This document shows positions 41,486 through 49,531 of a stretch of 64,000 bases of DNA, one piece after another; within the stretch, counting starts at the first letter, position 1, and each line of letters starts with the position of its first letter. Source of the DNA: Fulvimarina uroteuthidis (GTDB taxonomy: Bacteria > Pseudomonadota > Alphaproteobacteria > Rhizobiales > Rhizobiaceae); the NCBI RefSeq assembly GCF_034321785.1, contig NZ_JAXLPB010000002.1, positions 62,001 through 126,000 of the forward strand, in the 5' to 3' direction. The position numbers and the translations under genes are program-made. The notes beneath the pieces were generated by a model that did no database searches, was not told where the DNA came from, and saw nothing but the letters and a program-made list of their open reading frames with translations.

Positions 41486-42979
41486 ATGATCATGACACGA
41501 CAGGTTTTGGTGGTCGACGACGACCCGATCCAGCGCAGGCTTCTCGATGCGCAGATCTCCCGGATCGGCATGCGGCCGATCCATTGCGACGGCGGACGGG
41601 CGGCGCTCGACATTCTTACGGGTCCGAGAGCCCGCGACGTCGCCGTCGTCGTCCTCGATCTCGTCATGCCCGACAAGAGCGGGTCGGAAGTGATGGCCGA
41701 GATGCGCCGTCGGCGGATCGACATTCCGGTCGTCGTCCAGACCGCCAAGGAATCGGTCGAGACCGTGGTCGCCGCCATGCGGGCCGGTGCGTTCGATTTC
41801 GTCGTCAAGCCGGTGTCGCCGGACCGGTTGCGGACCGCTCTCACCAATGCGGTGAAGATGCTCGACATCCGCCCCGGCCCCATGCAGATCCCGGCCAGCT
41901 TCCGCAAGGCCAATCTGCCCGAACCGATGGCCTCGGTCGTCGCCAGCGCCGCAAAGGCCGCCAAATCCTCCATTCCGGTTCTCGTCTACGGCGAGACCGG
42001 TGTCGGCAAGGAATGGATCGCGCGCGCCATCCAGACCTGGGGCCCGCGCGCCGGCAAGCCCTTCGTCACCGTCAATTGCGGTGCGCTGCCGGCCGATCTC
42101 GTCGAGAGCATCCTGTTCGGCCATGCCAAGGGCGCTTTCACGGATGCGGGCCGCGACCATGTCGGCAAGTTCCGCGAGGCCGACGGGGGCACCCTGTTTC
42201 TCGACGAGGTGGGCGAACTCAGCGCCTCGGCGCAGGTCAAGCTGTTGCGCGCCCTGCAGGAAGGTCTCGTCGATCCGATCGGCGCCGATGCGCCCGTGAA
42301 AGTGGATGTCCGGGTGCTTTCGGCGACCAACCAGTCGCTCGCCGACGCGGTGCGCGACGGCCGCTTTCGCGAGGATCTCTACTACCGGCTGAACGCGTTC
42401 GAATTGACGGTTCCGCCGCTTCGCCAGCGGCGAGCGGAGATCCGCAGCCTTTGCGAACAGTTCCTCGCCCGCTTCGTTGAAGCCGAGCCGCAGTCGCCGG
42501 CCCGGCGCTTTTCGGCGGCGACGCTCGATCTCCTGGAAGGCTTCGACTGGCCGGGCAATATCCGGCAGCTCGAGAACATGGTGCGCCGGGCCGTCGTCCT
42601 TGCGGACCGCGACATCCTGCAACCGGACGATTTCCGCGCGCTTCTCGTCGCCGGCGAGGCGCAGGCCGCCGCCGCCGCAGGTCCGGTGCCGGATGGGCAA
42701 GGCGGCGCCCTCGCCTTCGGGACCCGGGAGGCGAACGCTGCCGAGCGCGGGAACCGGGTGCCGGTCGATCCGGCGGGCCAGGCCGGCCCCGCCGCGGCGA
42801 ACCGCATCCTGCATGACGGGCGCGGCGAGTTGCGCACGCTCGATGCCATCGAGGCGGACGTCATCCGCATCGCGATCGACCAGTATCAGGGCCGGATGAG
42901 CGAGATCGCGCGCCGTCTCGGGATCGGCCGCTCGACGCTTTACCGGAAAATGCGCGAATACGAGATCACCGGCCCCTGA
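41486..42979 (+). CDS. Sigma-54-type response regulator with altered GAFTGA loop (GAFTDA)
   Basis: A 497-aa three-domain regulator. The receiver domain (residues 4-125) has the acidic pair DDD (11-13), phospho-acceptor Asp58 (LDLVMPDKSG) and Lys109. The AAA+ domain (about 145-380) has Walker A GETGVGKE (169-176) and Walker B GGTLFLDEVGE. The loop that contacts sigma-54 reads GAFTDA (216-221) instead of GAFTGA. A Fis-type HTH ends the protein (MSEIARRLGIGRSTLYRKMREY). About 70 residues between the AAA+ and HTH are low complexity. No histidine kinase gene adjoins it. Start ATG 41486 or 41492 (MTRQVLVVDDD). Confidence 0.9.
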   Translation: MIMTRQVLVVDDDPIQRRLLDAQISRIGMRPIHCDGGRAALDILTGPRARDVAVVVLDLVMPDKSGSEVMAEMRRRRIDIPVVVQTAKESVETVVAAMRAGAFDFVVKPVSPDRLRTALTNAVKMLDIRPGPMQIPASFRKANLPEPMASVVASAAKAAKSSIPVLVYGETGVGKEWIARAIQTWGPRAGKPFVTVNCGALPADLVESILFGHAKGAFTDAGRDHVGKFREADGGTLFLDEVGELSASAQVKLLRALQEGLVDPIGADAPVKVDVRVLSATNQSLADAVRDGRFREDLYYRLNAFELTVPPLRQRRAEIRSLCEQFLARFVEAEPQSPARRFSAATLDLLEGFDWPGNIRQLENMVRRAVVLADRDILQPDDFRALLVAGEAQAAAAAGPVPDGQGGALAFGTREANAAERGNRVPVDPAGQAGPAAANRILHDGRGELRTLDAIEADVIRIAIDQYQGRMSEIARRLGIGRSTLYRKMREYEITGP

Positions 42980-43338
42980 GCGCGCTCTTGCGGCCGGGCG
43001 CTCGGCATGCGCAGGCGCGAGCCGTGTCGGGCGCCGCGAAGGACCGCGGACCGGATCCGACCGTCCGCTACGGCAGGTTTTGAATGCGGCATGGTATGTC
43101 AAGCGATCGACTTTCCATCGGCAGCATCCTTTTCATGTTTCTGCAACGTTTGGAAAGCTTTAACCTTTACCAGGCCTTAACCCTTACGCGCTAAATTCGC
43201 ACAATGGGGTCAAGGTGTCATTCTTATGCCGCAGTTCACAGGGAACTGTGGCGGCAAGGATCGCGGCAACCCGCTGACGTAGCCGATGCTTTGGGGGATA
43301 CGAAGCTCGGAAACGCTCGATCGGTAAGGGGATGAGCT
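42980..43338. other. Intergenic region with tandem TTAACC half-sites
   Basis: The 359 nt before the DUF882 gene show a GC-rich first half and an AT-richer second half. Two TTAACC half-sites stand 17 nt apart at 43160-43165 and 43177-43182. A 43-codon frame at 43204 has poor coding character. No RNA gene was recognised. Confidence 0.4.
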
Positions 43339-44892
43339 TTGAATTTTGCAATCACCGCCGTGCGCTTGCGCCACTGGGCCCTCGTCGGCCTGGCTTGCGC
43401 CTTCGCACTGGGCGCATTCGGGTCCGCACAGGCCTCGGCTGAAACACGCACGCTGAAACTCTACAATCTCCACACCAAGGAGCGTGGCAGTTTCACCTAC
43501 AAGCGCAACGGCCGCTACGACCAGGGCGAGCTGAAGAAGATCAGCTGGATGCTGCGCGACTGGCGCCAGGCCAAGGCCACGGCGATGGATCCGAAGCTTC
43601 TCGATCTCGTCTGGGAAGCCTACCAGCAGGCCGGTGCGCGCGATTATATCAATGTCGTCAGCGGCTACCGCTCGCCGGCCACCAACGGCATGCTGCGCCG
43701 GACCCGAGGCGGTCAGGCCAAGAAGAGCCAGCACATGACCGGCCGCGCGCTCGATTTCTTCATTCCCGGCGTCAAGCTTTCCACGATGCGCGCCATCGGC
43801 CTGAAGATGCAGGTCGGCGGCGTCGGCTACTATCCGAAATCCGGATCGCCCTTCGTCCACTTCGACACCGGCAACGCCCGTCACTGGCCGCGCATGAACC
43901 GCCGGCAGCTCATGGCCGTCTTCCCGAACGGCGGCACCGTCCACGTTCCGTCCGACGGCAAGCCGCTTCCGGGCTACCAGCAGGCGCTCGCCTCCTACAA
44001 GGCGCGCCGCAGCTCCTCGGATCTGCAGATCGCCAACGCCTCCTCGTCCTCCGGCGGCGGCAAGACGCTGCTTTCCATGCTCTTCGGCGGTGGCGCCGAC
44101 GAGGAAGAGGACAATGCCGAAGCGGTTGCGGCACCGGTCCAGGTCGCCCGGGCCCGGCCCCAGGCCGAACCACGCCAGACCGCACCCCAGATCGCCAGCG
44201 TGATCCCGTCCTCCCGTCCCACGAGCGGCAGCACGCCGCAGCCCGTCGCCGTCGCGATGCTCGATGCGGGCTTCGATACGGGACGCGATCCCCGCAACGA
44301 TCCGGCCGCAGCCGTCAATGGCGAGCTCGCCACCTCGGAGGTCGCGTCGCTCGACATTTCGCGGGTTCCTTCGCCGCGCTGGGCGCCCTCGCGCGCCGTT
44401 CCGGCAACGCTCGAAAGCGCGACGCCCGAGCGCGTGACGCCGTCGCCGGACGCGACCGCGGCGATGATCGCAGCCCTCGAAACCCAGGCGAACGAAGAAA
44501 AGACGGTCGGCTCGGAACTCGCCTACGCCGTTCCGATGCCCCGGGGCCGTCCGGCCTTCAACGCCCTTCTCAACGATCAGGTCGCCGCCGTGATTCCGCC
44601 GGACGCCCCGAAGGCGCCGCCGGCCCTGCGTCAGGTGTCGCTGCCCGCACCGAGCGCGCGTCCGATGCAGGACGCCGCACCGGCCGCGCCGGCCATCGAT
44701 CGGACTTCGATCAGCGCCGTTTCCGAACCGGTCGCGAAGGTCGAGGAGAAGGCCGCTGTGATCGAGACGAAGGGCGGATGGCCGCTCGCATCCCTGCGCA
44801 ATGCGCCGGCACCGACGGCAAACCCGGGACCGGACGCCGACGGCACGGATGCCATCAGCGCGCGGATCGAGGCAGCTCTCGGCGCGCGATAG
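43339..44892 (+). CDS. DUF882 (YcbK-like, M15-fold) exported protein with long Pro/Ala tail
   Basis: A 517-aa exported protein. Residues 1-34 form a signal peptide (WALVGLACAFALGAFGSAQASA). The DUF882 domain (about 37-185) has peptidase M15-like zinc ligands: SQHMTGRALDFF with His132 and Asp139, and FVHFDTG with His174. Relatives of YcbK act on or bind murein cross-links. The C-terminal 330 residues are Pro/Ala/Ser-rich, low complexity and probably disordered. A TTG start at 43339 is preceded by AAGGGGATGAGC; no in-frame ATG precedes the signal peptide. Confidence 0.83.
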   Translation: MNFAITAVRLRHWALVGLACAFALGAFGSAQASAETRTLKLYNLHTKERGSFTYKRNGRYDQGELKKISWMLRDWRQAKATAMDPKLLDLVWEAYQQAGARDYINVVSGYRSPATNGMLRRTRGGQAKKSQHMTGRALDFFIPGVKLSTMRAIGLKMQVGGVGYYPKSGSPFVHFDTGNARHWPRMNRRQLMAVFPNGGTVHVPSDGKPLPGYQQALASYKARRSSSDLQIANASSSSGGGKTLLSMLFGGGADEEEDNAEAVAAPVQVARARPQAEPRQTAPQIASVIPSSRPTSGSTPQPVAVAMLDAGFDTGRDPRNDPAAAVNGELATSEVASLDISRVPSPRWAPSRAVPATLESATPERVTPSPDATAAMIAALETQANEEKTVGSELAYAVPMPRGRPAFNALLNDQVAAVIPPDAPKAPPALRQVSLPAPSARPMQDAAPAAPAIDRTSISAVSEPVAKVEEKAAVIETKGGWPLASLRNAPAPTANPGPDADGTDAISARIEAALGAR

Positions 44893-44924
44893 GACGCGGT
44901 CCGGCCGACGGCCCCGCCCCTGAA

Positions 44925-44974
44925 AACACAAGAAGCCGGCGCGTCCTTCGATGGACGCGCCGGCTTCTTGTGTT
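44925..44974. terminator. Bidirectional terminator, 22-bp perfect stem
   Basis: 44925-44946 pairs perfectly with 44953-44974 around a 6-nt loop. It lies between the converging DUF882 and RHH genes and so can stop transcripts from both sides, although the U-tracts are short. Confidence 0.8.
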
Positions 44975-45002
44975 CCGAAAGCTCGCGCTGCCGCCCGGCG
45001 CT

Positions 45003-45245
45003 CTAGGAATCGGGATCGGGACCGCGCTCCGGTTCGAGCCGGGCCAGCGCCTCCTCCAACATATGCACGCGAAGGGCGGACGACAGGTTGACGGTGGGGT
45101 CGCGGGCCTCGTCGATCCGCGCAACCAGTTCGGCCGCGCTCACCCCCTCGTCGACGGCGAGCCTGTTGAGCCGGCGCCAGAACGCCTCCTCGAGCGTGAT
45201 CGAGGTTCTGTGTCCGCGAACCGACAGCGAACGCTTGACGGTCAC
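45003..45245 (-). CDS. Ribbon-helix-helix domain protein (RHH_4)
   Basis: An 80-aa protein with a short RHH fold: KRSLSVRGHRTSITLEEAFW forms the strand and first helix, LNRLAVDEGVSAAELVARID the second. The rest is a helix (SSALRVHMLEEALARLE). RHH_4 (DUF4010-like arrangement in alphaproteobacteria) commonly follows a DUF4169 gene, as here with a 4-nt overlap. It probably binds DNA, but the target is not known. Confidence 0.85.
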   Translation of the reverse strand: MTVKRSLSVRGHRTSITLEEAFWRRLNRLAVDEGVSAAELVARIDEARDPTVNLSSALRVHMLEEALARLEPERGPDPDS

Positions 45246-45466
45246 GGCTTTGCCGCACCATCCTCGGACGCTCCGGCGGCCGGGCCCGGTCTTGGCTCGC
45301 GCTTGTGCGCATCGAGGGATTTGACGGATTGGGCGTCGAGAGCGCCTTCGAGGCGCTTCCGGACGAGGGGAACGCCGAATCGTGCGCGGTTTTCGCTGGC
45401 CGCGGCCTCACGGTCGCTCCGCGCCTTCGCCTTGCGTGCCCGCCTCAGATTGACGACGTCACCCAT
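45242..45466 (-). CDS. DUF4169 family small protein
   Basis: A 74-aa basic protein. The N-terminal MGDVVNLRRARKAKARS followed by AAASENRARFGVP matches the DUF4169 family. It is short, charged and probably unfolded at the C-terminus. The overlap with the RHH gene (45242-45245) and the close upstream sspB suggest one transcript sspB-DUF4169-RHH, a combination often conserved in Hyphomicrobiales. Function is unknown. Confidence 0.85.
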   Translation of the reverse strand: MGDVVNLRRARKAKARSDREAAASENRARFGVPLVRKRLEGALDAQSVKSLDAHKREPRPGPAAGASEDGAAKP

Positions 45467-45520
45467 CGCCCGCCCCTCTCATGCCCATGCCACGAGCCCG
45501 GCCGCCGATCCGGCAGCCGT

Positions 45521-46090
45521 TCAGGGCTTCTTGCGGAACGCGTCGAGCGACACGACCTGGGCGTCCGGACGCTCGTCGGCCTCCGTCGTCTCCCCGCCAT
45601 CCGCCTTCGCTTCGCCGGCGGCCGGCTTTTCGCGCAGCGGCAAGGGTGTCGCCGACAGCGCGCCGCCGGACGTCGGCACCGCGCTTTCGCCGAAGACGCC
45701 GTCTTCGGCATCGTCGGTGTTGGCCGCTTCCGCGCCGCGCACATCGAATTCAAGCTCGAAGTTCACCGACGGATCGTAGAAGCCGCGAACGGACGAAAAC
45801 GGCACGAAGAGCTTTTCGGGAATGTCGGAAAAGGACAGGCCGATCTCGAAGGAGGTCTCGGTGACGTTCAGGTCCCAGTACTGATGCTGGACGACGATCG
45901 TCATCAGGTCAGGATATTTCTCGCGCAGACGCGAGGAGATCCGCACGCCGGGCGCCGATGTCAGAAAGGTGATGAAGAAATGGTGCTCGCCGGGCAGACC
46001 GGTCTTCGCCACCTCTCCGAGCACCTTGCGAATCACCCCGCGAAGAGCGTCCTGCGCAAGCACATCGTATCGAATGAGGTCTTGGCTCAT
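45521..46090 (-). CDS. sspB: ClpXP adaptor SspB (alpha type)
   Basis: A 189-aa adaptor that tethers ssrA-tagged proteins to ClpX. MSQDLIRYDVLAQDALRGVIRKVL at the start, HHFFITFLTSAPGVRIS, YPDLMTIVVQHQYWDLNV, and FSDIPEKLFVPFSSVRGFYDPSVNF are the alpha-SspB core (residues 1-120). An acidic, variable linker follows, ending VVSLDAFRKKP, which is the ClpX-docking tail. It directly follows the tmRNA gene on the same strand, so substrate tag and adaptor are neighbours. Confidence 0.93.
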   Translation of the reverse strand: MSQDLIRYDVLAQDALRGVIRKVLGEVAKTGLPGEHHFFITFLTSAPGVRISSRLREKYPDLMTIVVQHQYWDLNVTETSFEIGLSFSDIPEKLFVPFSSVRGFYDPSVNFELEFDVRGAEAANTDDAEDGVFGESAVPTSGGALSATPLPLREKPAAGEAKADGGETTEADERPDAQVVSLDAFRKKP

Positions 46091-46141
46091 GCCGGGGTCC
46101 CGATCTGGTCGTCTCGACGGTGCGCCCGAGACGCATCGACA

Positions 46142-46174
46142 AAAAAGTGGAGGCTTCTGTTGCCAGGTGCCTCC
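46142..46174 (-). terminator. Terminator of ssrA
   Basis: On the minus strand GGAGGC-AC-CTG-GCAA-CAG-AA-GCCTCC forms a two-part stem, then AC and TTTTTT. It separates ssrA from sspB. Confidence 0.88.
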
Positions 46175-46482
46175 GGACCCCGCCTAGAGGCGCGAACCCC
46201 CAGGGCTTGATTTGAAGCTATCGCACCGCTTACGCGGCGAGACGTGCTTCCGCATAGTTGTCGTTTGCAACTATTGAGACGGCCCGATGACGGCGGAACC
46301 ATGCCGAGCAAAAATCCGATCTTTACGCCCTCGTCGATCCTATTTCGCCCCCGCCGCATCCCCTTGCGCACCGGCGCGACACGCCGGACGAAGGGGATGG
46401 GGTGGAGGCGCCGGGTACCGCCCCCGGGTCCGAAAGGTTTATTGCATCGAACGTTTATCGCCATAGCCGGAACACGTCCGGC
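46172..46482 (-). ncRNA. ssrA: Transfer-messenger RNA, circularly permuted two-piece alpha type
   Basis: The minus strand holds the tag reading frame GCA-AAC-GAC-AAC-TAT... to TAA (46268 down to 46230), translating as ANDNYAEARLAA. The coding piece starts near 46352 with GGGGGCGAAATAGGATCGACG; the acceptor piece ends near 46401 with CGCCTCCACC, whose CGCCTCC pairs with GGGGGCG to form the acceptor stem. GGGTCCG near 46175-46181 pairs with CGGACCC near 46425-46431, joining the two pieces. Acceptor before coding is the alphaproteobacterial permutation; an excised loop lies between. End points are approximate. It rescues stalled ribosomes and tags products for ClpXP. Confidence 0.93.
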
Positions 46483-46489
46483 AAGGCGT

Positions 46490-46518
46490 AATATAAGGGG
46501 GATGATGCTGCGTGAAAA
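46490..46518 (-). promoter_or_regulatory. ssrA: Promoter of ssrA
   Basis: On the minus strand a -10 box TATATT (46495-46490) and -35-like TTTTCA (46518-46513) are spaced by 17 nt. Transcription would begin near 46482. Confidence 0.55.
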
Positions 46519-46765
46519 GGGGATAAACGGCCGTTCGCTGCGACGATCGGTTCCGCGCGCTGGCATATCGTGCCCGGCAGCCGTTCGGCGGTTCGCAAGG
46601 CGCGTTGACGGGTCGTTGCAGACACGCCTCGACTCGCGCCCGCCCGTCATGGGATTGTCGCCGCTTGAAACCGCCGGACTTCGGCCGGGTCGGGCCCTGC
46701 GCTCACCGGGTACGAACATTTAAGTGTTTTCGGCGAGGGTCTTGCGAAAAGGATGGGCTTTTCGA

Positions 46766-47560
46766 ATGCGTCAGTACCTGGATCTTCTCGGCCATGTCCT
46801 CGAACACGGCGTCGATCGCGGCGACCGGACCGGAACCGGCACCCGATCCGTCTTCGGCCACCAGATGCGCTTCGACCTGTCCGAGGGCTTTCCGCTTCTC
46901 ACGACCAAGAAGCTGCACATCCGCTCCATCGTCCACGAACTCCTCTGGTTCCTGAAGGGCGACACGAACATCGCCTATCTCAGGGAAAACGGGGTGCGGA
47001 TCTGGGACGAATGGGCCGACGAGAACGGCGATCTCGGTCCGGTCTACGGCTCGCAATGGCGTTCCTGGCCCGATTATGACGGCGGCCATATCGACCAGAT
47101 CGCCGGCCTCCTCCATGCGATCCGGACGACGCCGAACTCGCGCCGGCTCATCGTCTCGGCGTGGAACCCGGCGCTCGTCGACGAGATGGCGCTGCCGCCC
47201 TGCCACTGCCTGTTCCAGTTCTACGTCGCGGGCGGCAAGCTGTCCTGCCAGCTCTACCAACGCTCGGCCGACATCTTCCTCGGCGTGCCATTCAACATCG
47301 CGTCCTACGCTCTCCTGACCCATATGGTCGCCCAGGCCTGCGACCTCGGCGTCGGGGATTTCGTCCACACGCTGGGGGATGCCCATCTTTATCACAACCA
47401 TCTGGAACAGGCCCGGGTCCAGCTGACCCGGCAGCCGGGCGCCCTGCCACGACTGGCGCTAAACCCGGATGTTGACGATCTCTTCGCCTTCACCTTCGAC
47501 GACATCGCCATCGAAGGCTACGAAGCTGCGGCGCACATTGCAGCGCCGATCGCCGTATGA
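46766..47560 (+). CDS. thyA: Thymidylate synthase
   Basis: A 264-aa enzyme that converts dUMP to dTMP with methylene-tetrahydrofolate. MRQYLDLLGHVLEHG, DRTGTGTRSVFG, the LPPCHCLFQFYV active-site block with nucleophile Cys146, and QRSADIFLGVPFNIASYALL are all intact. Length equals E. coli ThyA. ATG 46766 fits the family start; the frame is open 14 codons further. The stop overlaps folA by 4 nt, so dTMP synthesis and folate reduction are coupled. It is divergent from ssrA. Confidence 0.96.
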   Translation: MRQYLDLLGHVLEHGVDRGDRTGTGTRSVFGHQMRFDLSEGFPLLTTKKLHIRSIVHELLWFLKGDTNIAYLRENGVRIWDEWADENGDLGPVYGSQWRSWPDYDGGHIDQIAGLLHAIRTTPNSRRLIVSAWNPALVDEMALPPCHCLFQFYVAGGKLSCQLYQRSADIFLGVPFNIASYALLTHMVAQACDLGVGDFVHTLGDAHLYHNHLEQARVQLTRQPGALPRLALNPDVDDLFAFTFDDIAIEGYEAAAHIAAPIAV

Positions 47561-48090
47561 TCGGACCTTGCAGACTCATCGCCGTCGTCGCCGCGGCGAA
47601 GAACGCGGTCATCGGGGCCGATGGCGTAATGCCCTGGTCGATCCCGAGCGACCTGAAGCGCTACCGGCAGCTCACCATGGGCAAGCCGATGATCATGGGC
47701 CGCAAGACGCTGGACTCGATCGGCAGGGTTCTCGACGGTCGCGATTCGATCGTCCTAACGCGGGCCGGCCCCCTCGCCATCGACGGGGCTATCGCTGCGC
47801 ACGATCCGCGGACGGCTTTGGCATTGGCGGCGGACCGGGCACGGGCGCGCGGCACCGAGGAGATCACCCTCGTGGGCGGTGCGGAGATCTATCGCCTGTT
47901 CTGGGACAGGATCGACCGAATCGCCCTCACCGAGATCGACGCCGAACCGGAGGGCGACGCGTTCTTTCCGCCGATCGAGGAGGCGCGTTTCGAATGTTTG
48001 TCCGTCGGACCATGGGAGCGGGGGGAAAAGGACTCGGCGGCCACGCGTTTCAAGTGCTACGCGCGAAGAACGCCGTCGGAACAAGATTAA
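47557..48090 (+). CDS. folA: Dihydrofolate reductase
   Basis: A 177-aa DHFR that regenerates tetrahydrofolate consumed by ThyA. The N-terminal CRLIAVVAAAKNAVIGADGVMPWSIPSDLKRY includes the PWxxPxDLK Met20 loop, MGRKTLDSIG binds NADPH, and ITLVGGAEIYRLF is the second cofactor segment. Length is typical. The ATG overlaps the thyA stop (ATGA at 47557-47560). The gene is the last of the thyA-folA pair; hflK starts 224 nt on. Confidence 0.95.
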   Translation: MIGPCRLIAVVAAAKNAVIGADGVMPWSIPSDLKRYRQLTMGKPMIMGRKTLDSIGRVLDGRDSIVLTRAGPLAIDGAIAAHDPRTALALAADRARARGTEEITLVGGAEIYRLFWDRIDRIALTEIDAEPEGDAFFPPIEEARFECLSVGPWERGEKDSAATRFKCYARRTPSEQD

Positions 48091-48313
48091 CGCTTCCCGT
48101 CCAAGTCGTTCCAGATCCGGCATGAAGACCATCGCGCGCATCGCGGCGCTCGTGCGCCCCATCATATCTTCGATCTTCAGGCGCGACCAATGCGCAAAAC
48201 CGGCGATGGCGCGTTGAAAGCGGGATTCGCAGCACTTATAAGAACCAGTACACGGTTTACCGCGGACGGCGCGTTTTGCCGACACGGGTTTTTCATCAAT
48301 CGAAAGGACTTCG

Positions 48314-49531
48314 ATGCCTTGGAGCAATCAGACCGGTAACGGCGGTTGGAAGGGTGGCGGCGGCGGCAATGGCGGCGGTCCCTGGGGCCAGCGTCCGCAA
48401 GGACCACGCCCCGGCGGCGGTGGCGGCGGCGGCCCCAACAACAGCCCCGATCTTGAAGACATCCTGCGCCGCGGAGGCGACCGCCTGAAACGCGCCCTGC
48501 CCGGCGGCGGCGGCTCGGCCGGGGGATCGGCCGCGATCGTGCTTCTGGTCGTCCTGGCTCTCGGCGTCATCTGGGTGATGAAATCCGTCTATACCGTCCA
48601 GCCGGACGAGGTCGGCGTGGAAATGCTCTTCGGCAAGCCGAAGGAAGAACTGTCCGAACCTGGCCTTCACCTCGCCATCTGGCCGATCGAGACGGTCGAT
48701 ACGGTGCCCGTGGTCGAAAGCCAGATCACGCTCGGCTCGAGCCAGAGCGGCGACAATTCCGGCCTCATGCTCTCGGGCGACCAGAACATCGTCGACGTCC
48801 AGTTCGCGGTGCTCTACCAGGTCGACAATCCCCAGAACTTCCTCTTCAACGTCCAGGACCCGGCCTCGATGGTCCAGCAGGTCTCCGAGAGCGCGATGCG
48901 TGAAGTCGTCGGCCGCCGTCCCGTGCAGGACGTCTTCCGCGACGATCGTGCCGGTATTGCGGAAGAAGTCCGCGAAATCGCCCAGGCCACGCTCAACGAA
49001 TATGGTGCGGGCGTGCGCATCAACGGCATCTCGATCGAGGACGCGGCGCCGCCGCCCCAGGTCGCCGACGCCTTCGACGAAGTCCAGCGCGCCGAGCAGG
49101 ACGAGGACCGCTTCATCGAGGAAGCCAATCGCTACCGCAACCAGCAGGTCGGCGAGGCACGCGGTGAAGCGGCCCAGATCCGCGAGGACGCCGCAGCCTA
49201 CAAGAGCCGCGTCGTTCAGGAGGCCGAGGGTGAGGCCCAGCGCTTCACGTCGATCCTCACCGAATACGCCAAGGCGCCGGACGTGACGCGCAAGCGCCTG
49301 TTCCTGGAGACGATGGAAGGGGTCCTGCGCGACTCCAACAAGATCATCCTCGAAGGCGATGCGAGCGGCCAGGGTGTCGTGCCCTACCTGCCGCTCAACG
49401 AGCTGCAGCGCCAGAACAACACCACCAACAACGACGACAACGCCGCCAACGCCACGAACAGCAACAGAACGTCAGACCCGGCAGCGCGCACCAGCGCCAA
49501 CAGCCGGTCGGTGCCGGGGGGATCGAACTGA
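48314..49531 (+). CDS. hflK: FtsH modulator HflK
   Basis: A 405-aa SPFH/band-7 membrane protein. Residues 1-65 are glycine-rich and disordered (cytoplasmic), a transmembrane helix lies at 72-90 (SAAIVLLVVLALGVIWVM), and the periplasmic prohibitin domain has VQPDEVGVEMLFGKPKEELSEPGLH and VVGRRPVQDVF. A long coiled coil (QRAEQDEDRFIEEANRYRNQQ) and an Asn/Thr-rich tail end it. With HflC it forms a large ring around FtsH, limiting degradation of some membrane proteins. GAAAGGAC precedes the ATG. Stop and hflC start overlap (TGATG). Confidence 0.94.
   Translation: MPWSNQTGNGGWKGGGGGNGGGPWGQRPQGPRPGGGGGGGPNNSPDLEDILRRGGDRLKRALPGGGGSAGGSAAIVLLVVLALGVIWVMKSVYTVQPDEVGVEMLFGKPKEELSEPGLHLAIWPIETVDTVPVVESQITLGSSQSGDNSGLMLSGDQNIVDVQFAVLYQVDNPQNFLFNVQDPASMVQQVSESAMREVVGRRPVQDVFRDDRAGIAEEVREIAQATLNEYGAGVRINGISIEDAAPPPQVADAFDEVQRAEQDEDRFIEEANRYRNQQVGEARGEAAQIREDAAAYKSRVVQEAEGEAQRFTSILTEYAKAPDVTRKRLFLETMEGVLRDSNKIILEGDASGQGVVPYLPLNELQRQNNTTNNDDNAANATNSNRTSDPAARTSANSRSVPGGSN

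Noticed and set aside
41246..43102. Long open frame on the minus strand upstream of pepF
   Set aside because: It lies opposite the response-regulator gene and is rich in R, D, G and H with no domain; the plus-strand frame has clear REC, AAA+ and Fis domains. It is a mirror of GC-rich codon use.
43204..43335. 43-codon frame before the DUF882 gene
   Set aside because: Third-position composition is unlike coding genes here, and no ribosome-binding site is present.
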